This document shows, piece by piece, positions 16,290 through 24,612 of a DNA stretch of 44,913 nucleotides. This stretch comes from Variovorax ginsengisoli (lineage in GTDB: Bacteria > Pseudomonadota > Gammaproteobacteria > Burkholderiales > Burkholderiaceae_C). A program made the translations under genes and the position numbers. Numbering within the stretch: the first letter of the stretch is position 1; every line of letters starts with the position of its first letter. The notes beneath the pieces were generated by a model. That model was not told the origin of the DNA and did not search any database. It saw only the letters and a program-made list of their open reading frames with translations. Where the stretch lies: contig NZ_JAUJZH010000045.1 of the NCBI RefSeq assembly GCF_030486595.1, forward strand, positions 1 to 44,913, given 5' to 3'.

Positions 16290-17607
16290 GCGCCTCGAAG
16301 TAGGTCTTCTTGTCAGTGGTGACGAAAACCCGCGAGAGATCCTCCGGGTGATAACGCACGATGACCTCTTTCCGCGTCTCGCGCCATGCCGCGAACACGG
16401 GGTGCCAGTATCGGATATGGAAAACGGTCAAGCCATCACGCTGGATGGTCCTCAATTTGAAGGGAAGGAACTGCACGACAAATCGCAACGCCTTATCAGG
16501 GTCGGCCGGCAACTGCCGCGGCGGCGATGTGCTGGCGAGGGTCTGCCAGACTCCCGCAGGTGTGGCGTCCTGAAGGCCCCGATGCGCACTGTGGTGGTAG
16601 CGCTGTGCAATCTCCAGAACCATCCATCGCTCGTACTCCGCCAGTGTGAGTGCCGCCCGCTCTTCGGATCTTCTCTCCTTGCGGCCGTCGGTCGAACCAC
16701 CCGTAGCGCCGGGTAAGCCTCGCAGGCGCTCCATCAACGTTCTGTTCAAGCGCTCGACGTGTCCGCCGAAGTGAGGTCGCCCTATCGGACGATAGACCAG
16801 ATCGATCCCGTACTGAGCGCAGCCGGTACGAAGCGCCCTGCTCCTGAACTCGGCGGCGTTGTCCAGGTGCAATGCCTTGGGCAGCCCATGCATTGGCCAG
16901 TTCGTCTCGACGCCAATGCTGGCCAGCCAAGCCGCCTTCGGCAACGCCACTCGGGTCAGCAACAATGCGACCGTGGCAGCACTCGGCCGCTCCATGGCGA
17001 TATAGACCCCGACGACACAACGAGTGGCAATATCAATCGCCACCGTGATCCACGGACGGCCGATCGGTTTGCGCCAATGCTCGTCCACCACAACCAGGTC
17101 GGACTGGGTGTGGTCGATCTGGATCAGTTCCATGGGGTCTTCGGCAACCAGGTGACCGGGCGGGTTCTGCGCGCCCGGCGCATTGGCCAACCGTGCCGCT
17201 TCCGCTTCCCGATGCTGTGTCCAACGGCGCGCCACCGTACTGCGCGATGGCGACGTCAGGCCAGCACGAGAGCAGCGCGCCCGAATCTGAAGCGTGAGGT
17301 CCAGCTGCGGATGAGCAAGGTCTCGCTGTCGGGGCAGCCATCGGGTCAGGGTGTCGCGGATGACCTCCTCCACCTCGGGATCCAATCTTCTAGCACCGAC
17401 TTCGGGCCCCGGTGCTTTGGCCGAGACTGATGTCGCAACCGGATCCTCCAGAAATCGTTTGCGTAGTCGATATACGCTGGTCCAGTGCAGGCCAAGCAAC
17501 TTGCCAGCGCTTTGCGCCTGTTTCATCGACATGGCCTTTCGGCCAAGCGGGCGCAACACCCGCGCGATCTGGGCGGCACGTTCAGAGGGCTCGGAATCGC
17601 TGGTCAT
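16290..17607 (-). pseudogene. TniA/Mu-type DDE transposase, C-terminus lost
   Basis: About 440 residues remain of a large rve/Mu-C type transposase, related to TniA of Tn5053-like elements. It has an N-terminal helix-turn-helix (about 20-60), then a DDE integrase core: DPMELIQIDHTQSDLVVVDE (first Asp), LPKALHLDNAAEFRSRAL (second Asp) and FGGHVERLNRTLMERLRGLP (Glu). A beta-barrel region follows (VFHIRYWHPVFAAWRETRKE, YHPEDLSRVFVTTDKKTYFE). The gene then runs out of frame into acs near 16285, so the last 40 or so residues and any following tniB-like genes are lost. ATG 17607 (MTSDSEPSERAAQI) is preferred over 17634. It records an insertion followed by a deletion that also removed most of acs. 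Confidence 0.75.
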
Positions 17608-17909
17608 GGCTGCACTTGCGAGATTCAAGAGCATCGCAGGCGCACTTGCAAGAACTCAGAACACACCGTTGCCGCTGTTGCCGGCCCACGACAGCCAGAA
17701 CCTCGCCGCAAAATTTGAAATTCTTCCGACAAAACAATGACTTATCGAAACCAGTCAATAGCACCGTCTTTGCACATGATTAGCGGGATCTAAGAACGCC
17801 AACAAAATTCGCCAACTTTTCAACCTTCCGTGCTCGCCCCCGAAGGGACGCCAAGGAGACGGATGTTGGTTCTTTATGTCACCTTGGTCTTAGCCCCCCG
17901 GAGCAGCCC
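17608..17909. other. Noncoding stretch with a possible transposon left end
   Basis: No gene is seen. Reading on the minus strand, TGTCGGAAG begins at 17731 (complement of 17723-17731), upstream of the TniA-like gene. Many Tni/Tn7-like ends begin TGTCG or TGTC, so this may be the element's outer end. The opposite end was deleted, so neither the inverted repeat nor a target duplication can be tested. The AT-rich part at 17700-17780 differs from the GC-rich surroundings. Confidence 0.3.
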
Positions 17910-19025
17910 ATGGAAAGCCCCAGTTCGAACGCCAGCACCTTCCCGCCGCGCGGTGGCCGCGGGATTCAGGAGGCCCAGGTCTGGGAAGCGGCCGACGCGC
18001 TGCTGCATGAAGGCCTGCGCCCGACCATCGAGCGCGTACGCCAGAAGATCGGCAGCGGCTCGCCCAACACCGTGAGCCCCATGCTGGAGCGCTGGTTCGC
18101 CACGCTCGGCAAGCGCCTGGATGGCCACGGAGCCAACCTGACCGACGGCGAGGCGCATCAGCTGCCCCTGGGCATCGTCCAGGCCGCCAAGCTGTTCTGG
18201 GAAACTGCCCGCCGCGAGGCCGATCAGGTCCAGGTCCAAAAGACCGAGGCAGCCCGGCGCGAGATCGAGCTGCAGCGCGAGGCCCTCGCCCAGAAGGAGT
18301 CGGAGCTCACCCAGCGAGAGACCTCCTTCGAGCAGGCCCGGGTGGCGCTAGATGAGGCCATGGCGTCCTCGCGCCAGGCGGTGACGGCCATGGAGGCCCA
18401 GATGCACACACAGCAGCAGGAATCTGCTCGCCTGCTCAGTGACGCCGAAGCCGAGGTGCGGCGCCTGCGCAAGGCGTTCGACGAGGCCGTGGCCGGCAAG
18501 GAAGCGCTGCGGGAGAAGGCGGCGATGGAACTGGGCGCTGCGCAACGTGATGCCAGGGAGGCCGAGCAGCGCCATGTCGCCCATGAGCGCCGGCTTCTGG
18601 CCGACGTCGACCGTGAGCGGGTGGCCGCGCGCCAGGCTGCCGCGGATCTAGCGAAAGAGCAGAAGGCCCGCGCGGTGGACCTCGACTCGGCACGCGCCGC
18701 GCAGGAGGCGGCACAGCAGGCGCTCCAGGCCGAGAAGGCCGCGCACCGCGATGCCGCCGCCGCGTGGTCCCGCCAGCAGCAGGAGGGCCAGGTCGAACTT
18801 GCGACACTGCGCGAGCGCGCCGCCGGGGCAGAGCAGCGGGCCGCCGACCTGGCCGCGCAGCTGGAGCGCCAGCAGGGGCAGGCCGAGCGGGAGATTGCGC
18901 AATTGCGGGACAGCCAAGCAGCTACGGCAGCAGCGCTGCGCCAGCTCGAGGCGCGCAGAAGCGACGATGGGGGCGCAAAGCCTCCGACGGGCCGCGCAGC
19001 AGCGAAGGGCAAGAAGACGACCTAG
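17910..19025 (+). CDS. KfrA-like DNA-binding coiled-coil protein
   Basis: A 371-residue protein. Residues about 18-130 form the KfrA N-terminal DNA-binding domain (IQEAQVWEAADALLHEGLRP, then TIERVRQKIGSGSPNTVSPM). Residues about 135-350 form one long, charged alanine/glutamate/glutamine-rich coiled coil. The tail is lysine-rich (KGKKTT). KfrA proteins of broad-host-range plasmids bind DNA at their own promoter and form filament-like coiled-coil structures that aid partition. Similar chromosomal genes occur next to integrases and transposons. Here it sits between a truncated TniA-like gene and the catabolic cluster with no partition or replication genes, so it looks like cargo of a mobile element. 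Autoregulation is likely by family analogy. Confidence 0.8.
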   Translation: MESPSSNASTFPPRGGRGIQEAQVWEAADALLHEGLRPTIERVRQKIGSGSPNTVSPMLERWFATLGKRLDGHGANLTDGEAHQLPLGIVQAAKLFWETARREADQVQVQKTEAARREIELQREALAQKESELTQRETSFEQARVALDEAMASSRQAVTAMEAQMHTQQQESARLLSDAEAEVRRLRKAFDEAVAGKEALREKAAMELGAAQRDAREAEQRHVAHERRLLADVDRERVAARQAAADLAKEQKARAVDLDSARAAQEAAQQALQAEKAAHRDAAAAWSRQQQEGQVELATLRERAAGAEQRAADLAAQLERQQGQAEREIAQLRDSQAATAAALRQLEARRSDDGGAKPPTGRAAAKGKKTT

Positions 19026-20029
19026 CCGAGAGCCCTGGGGGTCGCATGTCTTCCCATACGGATGATGAACGAGGACCATCGCGGATTCGAAAGGACGCGC
19101 GCTGATGCTCCTGCCTTCGGTTCCCAGCGCAGTCATGCGCTGGCGCTGTCATGCACGTCCAGACTCTCGAGTCGCTGATCGAAGACCTATCCATCCACCT
19201 GATGGAAAAACGCGGCCTGGGCACTTCGTAGGCCGGGTGATTGGCACCCTCTCTTCCGGGCCACCGTGGTCGAAATCGCCACGGGTCATCGCGCGCTCCT
19301 CCGCAAGAAAGCTTGCGCCGGGTTCGGCTCCATGCTGCACCAGCCCATCCGCGCAGGTGGGAGCGCGGACAAGAGCCCTCAGGAACCCATATCGATGTCG
19401 AACCTGCGCCATGTCGAGCTCTCGCACCGCTGCGGCACCCCGCCTGTGCACAATGCGCGCCCACGCACCAACCCGCTACCGCTTCACCTCTAGCCTGGCG
19501 GCGCACTGTGCTGCGATCATTCCAATGTGCTGTCAACGCAAATGGTCGCGCCGCGGCTCACCGCCTCCACTGGTAGCGTGCATTCAAGACATGCGACATC
19601 GGTCAATTGGTCGTCTCATCCCTCTGCGTTGGCAGCGCCGTTGCGCCCCGGCACCGACAATCAGCGCACGTGTAGCTTGCTGCAATCTTCAGCCGCCTGA
19701 AGCCCTCGTCGGGCGGCGATAGGTCGCACCGTCCGAGACTCCGCAGGCGACAAATGCCGTCCCCAGCGAATCCAGCAGCTTCTGACGTCCTCGCACACGT
19801 GCGGATCCGCTGCCTCGCACGGGTCACTCACTCGGGTGGCGGGGCCACGCCGGCGAAAGCCGACACGCGCCCATAGCCTGAGATCGACTCCGACAGGACT
19901 CGCGCGCTTTACTCGCCGGCCAGGGTGCGCCGAGCCTGGAGGACCACCGGCACATCGACCATGTGGCCGAGTTGGCACGCGCAACGCGCCGGTGCTGCCG
20001 CCACAACTCCCACTTTGCAACTGTTTATC
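19026..20029. other. About 1 kb without recognisable genes
   Basis: Open frames exist on both strands (for example 19105-19722 plus and 19149-19451 minus), but their translations are rich in Arg, Ser, Pro and Cys and show no family pattern, as expected for chance frames in GC-rich DNA. I see no tRNA, no clear repeat and no insertion sequence. It separates the KfrA gene from the promoter of the catabolic cluster and is probably remodelled junction DNA. Confidence 0.5.
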
Positions 20030-20058
20030 TTGACGGGTCAATCCGTCGCCCGTATCAT
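20030..20058 (+). promoter_or_regulatory. Sigma70-type promoter of the catabolic cluster
   Basis: TTGACG (20030-20035), a 17-base spacer, then TATCAT (20053-20058). This matches five of six bases at each element with optimal spacing. The predicted transcript start is about 20065, some 46 bases before the first ATG (20111). It is the only good promoter seen ahead of the co-oriented run from 20111 to 36500. Confidence 0.65.
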
Positions 20059-20065
20059 TCTTCCT

Positions 20066-20085
20066 GTGGAATACTATTCTTCCAC
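20066..20085. promoter_or_regulatory. Palindromic operator candidate at the transcription start
   Basis: GTGGAATACTATTCTTCCAC has 6-base arms GTGGAA/TTCCAC around an 8-base spacer, and it contains a second palindrome GAATA-C-TATTC. It covers about +1 to +20 of the predicted promoter, a position suited to repression. The IclR-type regulator encoded at 36651, at the end of the same gene run, is the natural candidate, since IclR-family sites are short palindromes of this kind. No copy is seen upstream of the IclR gene itself. Confidence 0.5.
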
Positions 20086-20110
20086 GCGAATTTCTTGCCA
20101 GGATGCTTCC

Positions 20111-21259
20111 ATGTCGCTTTCCTTTCAGTTCTCCAACGAACACGAGTCGGTACGAGAGACCATTCGTCGGCTGTGCCGTGACGAAATGGCCTCGCTTGTC
20201 GAGGCGGCCGAAGAGAACGAGGTGTTCCCGAAGCACGTCTTCAGGCGATGGGGCGAGCTCGGTCTGCTCGGGGTTCGCTACCCAGACACCGATGGCGGCA
20301 GCGGCATGGACAAGGTGTCCGACTGCATCGTGCGCGAAGAGCTGAGCTACATGAGCCAGGCCTTCGCGACCAGTTGGTCGGCCCACACCCACCTGGGCAT
20401 CTGGCCCATCTGGAAGATCGGCACCGAGCACCAGAAAGAGACCTACTTCAAGCCCGCGCTTACGGGCGAGAAAATCTCGGGTTTCGGCCTGAGCGAACCC
20501 GATGGCGGCTCGAATGTGCGGGCGCTCAAGACGCGGGCCGAGAAGGTCGATGGGGGGTGGAAGCTCAACGGCAGCAAGCTCTACATCACCAACGCCCCCT
20601 TTGCCGACTTCCTGCTGGTAGCCGCGCGCACGCGCCCGGAACTGACACCCGAAGCCATCAGCCTGTTCATCGTGGACCTGCCCAACAAGGGGTTCGACAT
20701 TCACAAGCTGCGCAAGGAAGGCATCCGCGCGTCCGAAACGGGCCTGATCCACATCGAGGACGCCTTCGTGCCAGACAACTGTCTGCTCGGTGAAGTCGAA
20801 GGCACCTACCCAGTCATCATGGAATGCCTGAGCGAGAACCGGGTGGGCGTGGCCGCCAACGCATTGGGGATGGCCCGTGCCGCCTTCGATGTGGCGCAGG
20901 CCTATGCCAATGACCGCATCGTCGCCAACAAGCGCATCGGCGACTACCAGGCCATTGCGCACAAGCTGGCCGACATGTCGGCCCAGATCGAGGCGGCCAA
21001 ATGGATGGTCTACTACGGCGCCTGGCGAGTGGACGAAGGCACGCTGGACGCCGCCACGGCCGCCCGCATCAAGCTCATTGCCAGCGAGACCGCCCTGGCC
21101 GTGAGCGAGCAGGCCATCCGCATCCACGGCGGGGCCGGGATCATGCGCGAATACCCGGTCGGCCGCATCCACCGCGACGCCTTCGTCTATGTGATCGGCG
21201 AAGGCACCAGCGAAGTGCAGCGCAACATCATCGCGCGCAGCCTGGGTTTCAAGCCGTGA
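20111..21259 (+). CDS. Acyl-CoA dehydrogenase 1
   Basis: A 382-residue flavoenzyme that introduces an alpha,beta double bond into an acyl-CoA and passes electrons to ETF. The N-terminal helical domain contains ELGLLGVRYPDTDGGSGMDK. The middle FAD/substrate region has GFGLSEPDGGSNVRALKTRA and WKLNGSKLYITNAPFADFLL. The C-terminal domain ends AIRIHGGAGIMREYPVGRIH and VIGEGTSEVQRNIIARS. Glu364 in the EGT motif is at the catalytic-base position of short/medium-chain enzymes. It is the first gene after the promoter, only 2 bases ahead of the thiolase-like gene. It is distinct from the second dehydrogenase at 31268, which lacks this Glu. Confidence 0.92.
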   Translation: MSLSFQFSNEHESVRETIRRLCRDEMASLVEAAEENEVFPKHVFRRWGELGLLGVRYPDTDGGSGMDKVSDCIVREELSYMSQAFATSWSAHTHLGIWPIWKIGTEHQKETYFKPALTGEKISGFGLSEPDGGSNVRALKTRAEKVDGGWKLNGSKLYITNAPFADFLLVAARTRPELTPEAISLFIVDLPNKGFDIHKLRKEGIRASETGLIHIEDAFVPDNCLLGEVEGTYPVIMECLSENRVGVAANALGMARAAFDVAQAYANDRIVANKRIGDYQAIAHKLADMSAQIEAAKWMVYYGAWRVDEGTLDAATAARIKLIASETALAVSEQAIRIHGGAGIMREYPVGRIHRDAFVYVIGEGTSEVQRNIIARSLGFKP

Positions 21260-21261
21260 CG

Positions 21262-22410
21262 ATGAACGCCTTCATCACCGGCGCCTTCGACACCGCCGTG
21301 GGCGAATTGCCCGGCAGCAGTTGCATGGGCCTGCACGCGCAGGCCGCCATGGGTGCGGTGGACGACGCGGGCCTCAAGCTCTCAGACATCGATGGCGTGC
21401 TCTGCGCCTATTCCTTCACCCAGCCGCACCTGATGCTGGCCTCCGTATTCTGCGAGTACCTGGGCATTCACCCCGGCTTCTGCGCCGCCGTCCAGGCAGG
21501 CGGGGCGAGCGCGGCCATCATGCTGATGCAGGCCGCGGCCCTCGTGGCCAGCGGCCAGTGCAGGCATGTGCTCGTGGTCACTGGCGACAACCGTGTCACC
21601 GGCATGTCTCGCGATGGTGCTGTCGCCGCACTGTCGGAGGTGGGGCATCCCGAATTCGAGCGGCCGTTCGGCATCAGCGTGCCGGCCTCCTACGCCCTGG
21701 TCGCGCAGCGTTACATGCACGAGTATGGCGTGACGTCGGAGCAACTCGCCGCCATCGCGGTCGAGCACCGCCGCCACGCCGGGCGCCACCCCAAGGCCCA
21801 CAAGCGAGAACCCATCACGGTCGAGGAGGTGCTGGCCTCCCGGATCATCGCCTCGCCGCTGCACATGCTGGACTGCTGCCTGATCTCCGATGGCGGAGCT
21901 GCACTGGTGATCAGCTCGCGAGCTGCTGCGGCCGACACGCGCGGCAAGCCGGTGGAGATCCTCGGTGCGGGCCAGGGCCATACCCATGAGCACATCGTCG
22001 CCGCGCCCAGCCTCACCGACTTCGGCTGCAAGGCGTCGTCGCGTGCCGCCTTTGAGCGCGCCGGCGTCAAGGCGGCTGACATCGACGTTGCCGAGATCTA
22101 CGACTCCTTCACCATCACGCTGGCGGTCGAGCTCGAATCGATCGGCTTCTTCCAGCGCGGCGAAGCCGGCGCGGCGGCAGCCCAAGGCGAACTGGGCCTG
22201 GGCGGCCGCCTGCCCTGCAACACCCATGGCGGACTGATGTCCTATGGCCACTCCGGCGCGGCCGGCGGGATGTTCCATGCCGTGGAAGCCGTTCACCAAC
22301 TGCGCGGCCGCGCCGAGGCGCGCCAGGTGAAGGATGCCCGGCTCGCATTCGTCCATGGCGACGGCGGGATCCTGTCCGCCCATTGCTCGCTGGTCCTGGG
22401 AGTGAATTGA
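21262..22410 (+). CDS. Thiolase-like protein without catalytic cysteines (Ltp2/SCP2-thiolase type)
   Basis: A 382-residue protein with a thiolase fold. Where thiolases carry the nucleophilic Cys, this one reads AAVQAGGASAAIML (about 76-87). Where they carry the second Cys in a CxGGG motif, it reads VHGDGGILSAHCS (364-376). The GH pair of the third motif is kept (GGLMSYGHSGAAGG, His330), as is EIYDSFTITL (Tyr280), a motif typical of lipid-transfer-type thiolase homologues. In steroid degraders such proteins (Ltp2) are retro-aldolases that need a DUF35 partner, and a DUF35 gene follows 1 base later. Retro-aldol cleavage of a 3-hydroxyacyl-CoA is inferred. A plain thiolase role is unlikely. The start is ATG 21262; the longer frame upstream is a shadow. 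Confidence 0.8.
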   Translation: MNAFITGAFDTAVGELPGSSCMGLHAQAAMGAVDDAGLKLSDIDGVLCAYSFTQPHLMLASVFCEYLGIHPGFCAAVQAGGASAAIMLMQAAALVASGQCRHVLVVTGDNRVTGMSRDGAVAALSEVGHPEFERPFGISVPASYALVAQRYMHEYGVTSEQLAAIAVEHRRHAGRHPKAHKREPITVEEVLASRIIASPLHMLDCCLISDGGAALVISSRAAAADTRGKPVEILGAGQGHTHEHIVAAPSLTDFGCKASSRAAFERAGVKAADIDVAEIYDSFTITLAVELESIGFFQRGEAGAAAAQGELGLGGRLPCNTHGGLMSYGHSGAAGGMFHAVEAVHQLRGRAEARQVKDARLAFVHGDGGILSAHCSLVLGVN

Positions 22411-22411
22411 G

Positions 22412-22810
22412 ATGCCCCGTCCTTTGCCCAACCCCACCGCCGATTCCCGTCCCTTCTGGGACGGTTGCGCGGCCGGCGAGCTGCGCTATCAGCGCTGCGC
22501 CCGCTGCGGTCAGACGCAATTGATCCCGCGCGCGCTTTGCGCCGCCTGCCAGCACGACCAGTTGCAATGGCAGACCTCGCGCGGCCTGGGCCGCATCCTG
22601 AGCTTCACCGTGGTGCACCGCGCCCCGACGCCGGCCTTCAAGGAGGAGGTGCCGTACGTGATTGCCATCGTCGACATGGAAGAGGGCTTTCGGCTCATGG
22701 TCAACGTGAAGGATGGCGCCGGCAAGGCCTTGTCCATCGGCCAGCCCGTGTGCATCGGCTACCGCGCCGTCGACGGTTCCACCCTGCCGCAAGCCGAGGT
22801 CGTCGAATGA
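22412..22810 (+). CDS. DUF35 OB-fold/zinc-ribbon protein, partner of the thiolase-like enzyme
   Basis: A 132-residue protein. An N-terminal helix (DSRPFWDGCAAGELRYQRCA) leads to a rubredoxin-like zinc ribbon with two CxxC pairs (RCARCGQTQLIPRALCAACQ). An OB fold follows (RGLGRILSFTVVHRAPTPAF, VPYVIAIVDMEEGFRLMVNV). DUF35 proteins bind acyl-CoA and dock onto thiolase-fold enzymes, for example ChsH2 with Ltp2, or archaeal thiolase/HMG-CoA synthase. The gene starts 1 base after the thiolase-like gene ends, and its stop overlaps the next ATG (ATGA). This supports a single complex. It has no independent catalytic residues, so it is probably a scaffold or substrate-channel subunit. Confidence 0.85.
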   Translation: MPRPLPNPTADSRPFWDGCAAGELRYQRCARCGQTQLIPRALCAACQHDQLQWQTSRGLGRILSFTVVHRAPTPAFKEEVPYVIAIVDMEEGFRLMVNVKDGAGKALSIGQPVCIGYRAVDGSTLPQAEVVE

Positions 22811-23205
22811 AAGCGCAGGCCATCACCTTCGCCGATTTCGAGCCCGGCCGCGAACTGGGCGCCCATGTCGAAGCCTACGCACCCGCATTGGCGACATCTT
22901 GGCAGAGTATTTTCGGCCGCACGGCTGCCGGGGGAATGGCCGAGGGCGCGAGCCTCGCGGTGGTGCTTGCCATGCGCGCCTACCTGACAGTAGTGAGCCC
23001 GCGCCCCCCCGGCAACATCCAGGCACGGCAGCGCTTTCAGATGCACAGCGTGCCTCGTACCGGCGAAGCCATTCGCTCCGAGGTCCGCTGCATCGACAAG
23101 CAGATCAAGCGCGAGCGGCTGTACGTCGACCTGCAGGTCCAGGGCACTGGCGAGGACGGGCGCGTGCTCTATACGGCCGTGATGAGCCTGATCTGGGCCC
23201 AGTGA
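22807..23205 (+). CDS. MaoC-fold protein lacking the hydratase Asp/His pair
   Basis: A 132-residue single hot-dog domain (ITFADFEPGRELGAHVEAYA; NIQARQRFQMHSVPRTGEAI; RLYVDLQVQGTGEDGRVLYT). The D-x4-H hydratase motif is not visible. The corresponding helix region reads FGRTAAGGMAEGASLAVVLA. In actinobacterial ChsH1-ChsH2 and related heteromeric MaoC hydratases, one subunit carries the catalytic pair and the other forms the substrate pocket. The next gene has the catalytic pair, and the two are 7 bases apart, so I infer a heteromer. Its start overlaps the DUF35 stop. Confidence 0.7.
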   Translation: MKAQAITFADFEPGRELGAHVEAYAPALATSWQSIFGRTAAGGMAEGASLAVVLAMRAYLTVVSPRPPGNIQARQRFQMHSVPRTGEAIRSEVRCIDKQIKRERLYVDLQVQGTGEDGRVLYTAVMSLIWAQ

Positions 23206-23212
23206 GAACACC

Positions 23213-23620
23213 ATGAACCAACTACCCGGGACGCTCGCGTCCGCGCGCCTGACCGTCGAGCCGCCGCTCATCGCGTCCTATGCGGATCTGACACAGGACT
23301 TCAATCCCATCCATCTGGATCCGGCATTCGCCGCCAAGACGCCCATGGGCGGGCTCATCGCCCACGGGACGATGTCCATCGGACTGATCTGGCAATCGCT
23401 TGAACAAAGCCTGGGGGCAGCGGCCTTTGCCGACGCCGACCTGGACATCCGCTTCGTCAAGCCGGTGCGTCTGGGCGAGACGCTGGTGGCCGGCGGACGC
23501 CTGCGGGCGGACGATCCCCGGACCTATGACGTCTGGGTCCGCGCCGAACAGGACGACAGCGACCGACTGATCGGCAGCCTGCGGCTTGCCGCCCCCCTCG
23601 CCACCGGAGCCACACCATGA
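23213..23620 (+). CDS. MaoC family enoyl-CoA hydratase, catalytic subunit
   Basis: A 135-residue hot-dog protein with the R-specific hydratase motif YADLTQDFNPIHLDPAFAAK (Asp29, Asn31, His34) and the following MGGLIAHGTMSIGLIWQSL helix. It then has DLDIRFVKPVRLGETLVAGG. It adds water across an enoyl-CoA double bond, so it can make the 3-hydroxyacyl-CoA that a retro-aldolase would cleave. Length is typical of single-domain MaoC/PhaJ proteins. The stop overlaps the ATG of E1alpha (ATGA). Confidence 0.85.
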   Translation: MNQLPGTLASARLTVEPPLIASYADLTQDFNPIHLDPAFAAKTPMGGLIAHGTMSIGLIWQSLEQSLGAAAFADADLDIRFVKPVRLGETLVAGGRLRADDPRTYDVWVRAEQDDSDRLIGSLRLAAPLATGATP

Positions 23621-24612
23621 GCACCCGAAAAAATGCGCCGTCCCCTGCGGCGCAGCAGGAGCGCCTGCTTGCGCTGTGGCAGACCATGACGCTCGTGCGC
23701 CAAGCCGAGCTGGCCCTGGTCCGCCTGTTCGCCGACAGCGAAGTGCCAGGCTTCATCCACTTGAGCGTCGGCCAGGAAGGCATCTCCACAGGCGTCGCGT
23801 CTGCGTTGAAGCCGCAGGACACCCTGGCCACGAATCACCGCGGGCACGGCCACGTCCTGGCGCGCGGCATGGACCTCGACGGCTTTTTCAAGGAGATCAT
23901 GGGCCGCGCCGGCGGCCTGTGCCAGGGGCGCGGCGGTTCCATGCACGTGGCCGATCTGAGCCTGGGCATCCTGGGTGCGAACGGCATCGTCGGCGCCGGC
24001 ATTCCCATCGCGCTGGGCAGCGCCATCGCTCACGCGGTGCGTCGCACCCAAGGGGTGGCCGTCGCCTTCTTCGGTGACGGCGCCATGGCCGAGGGCGTGC
24101 TGCACGAGACACTGAACATGGCCGCCCTCTGGAAATGCCCGCTGCTGCTGGTGTGCGAGAACAACGGCTGGAGCGAGTTCTCGCCCACCTCGCGCCAGTT
24201 TGCCGCGCAGCTGGAGGCCCTGTCGGGCGCTTTCGGCATCGCCTACCAGAAGGTCGACGGCAACAACGTGCTAGCCGTGAGCGACGCCTCCCGGCGCGCC
24301 GCAGAGGCGGCGCGCAGCGGCAGCGGACCGCAGGTGCTGGAATGCATCACGCAGCGCGTGCGCGGCCACTACGAGGGCGATCCCCAGAAGTACCGCGATG
24401 CGGCCGAAATGGGCCTGGCCGCCGAAGCCGACCCCGTGCAGCGCGCACGCGCCGCCCTTCTCGAGTTGGGCTGCACCGAAGCCCAGTTGCAAGCCGCAGG
24501 CGCCGAAATCGACGCCCGCGTCGAGGCTGCAGTGGCCGCGGCCCGCGCGGACGCCCTCCCCGCCTTCGAACCGGCCCTGGCCGATGTCTACACCCCGGAG
24601 CACAGCCGATGA
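23617..24612 (+). CDS. 2-oxoacid/acetoin dehydrogenase E1 component, alpha subunit
   Basis: A 331-residue thiamine-diphosphate enzyme subunit. Signatures are GFIHLSVGQEGISTGVASAL, THRGHGHVLA-type NHRGHGHVLARGMDL, and GGSMHVADLSLGILGANGIV, which closely resembles AcoA of acetoin dehydrogenase. The ThDP motif runs from FFGDGAMAEGVLHETLN to CENNGWSEF. With E1beta it decarboxylates a 2-oxo acid, or cleaves an acyloin, and passes the acyl group to lipoate on E2. The substrate cannot be read from the sequence. Acetoin type is favoured over pyruvate type by the LGANGIVGAG segment. It is translationally coupled on both sides. Confidence 0.88.
   Translation: MSTRKNAPSPAAQQERLLALWQTMTLVRQAELALVRLFADSEVPGFIHLSVGQEGISTGVASALKPQDTLATNHRGHGHVLARGMDLDGFFKEIMGRAGGLCQGRGGSMHVADLSLGILGANGIVGAGIPIALGSAIAHAVRRTQGVAVAFFGDGAMAEGVLHETLNMAALWKCPLLLVCENNGWSEFSPTSRQFAAQLEALSGAFGIAYQKVDGNNVLAVSDASRRAAEAARSGSGPQVLECITQRVRGHYEGDPQKYRDAAEMGLAAEADPVQRARAALLELGCTEAQLQAAGAEIDARVEAAVAAARADALPAFEPALADVYTPEHSR

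Noticed and set aside
19105..19722. 205-codon plus-strand frame in the gene-poor stretch
   Set aside because: Composition (Arg, Ser, Pro, Cys rich), no ribosome site of note, no family resemblance, and overlapping frames of similar length on the other strand.
21262..22410. Annotation as acetyl-CoA acetyltransferase
   Set aside because: Both catalytic cysteine positions are replaced, so thiolysis by the standard mechanism is not supported.
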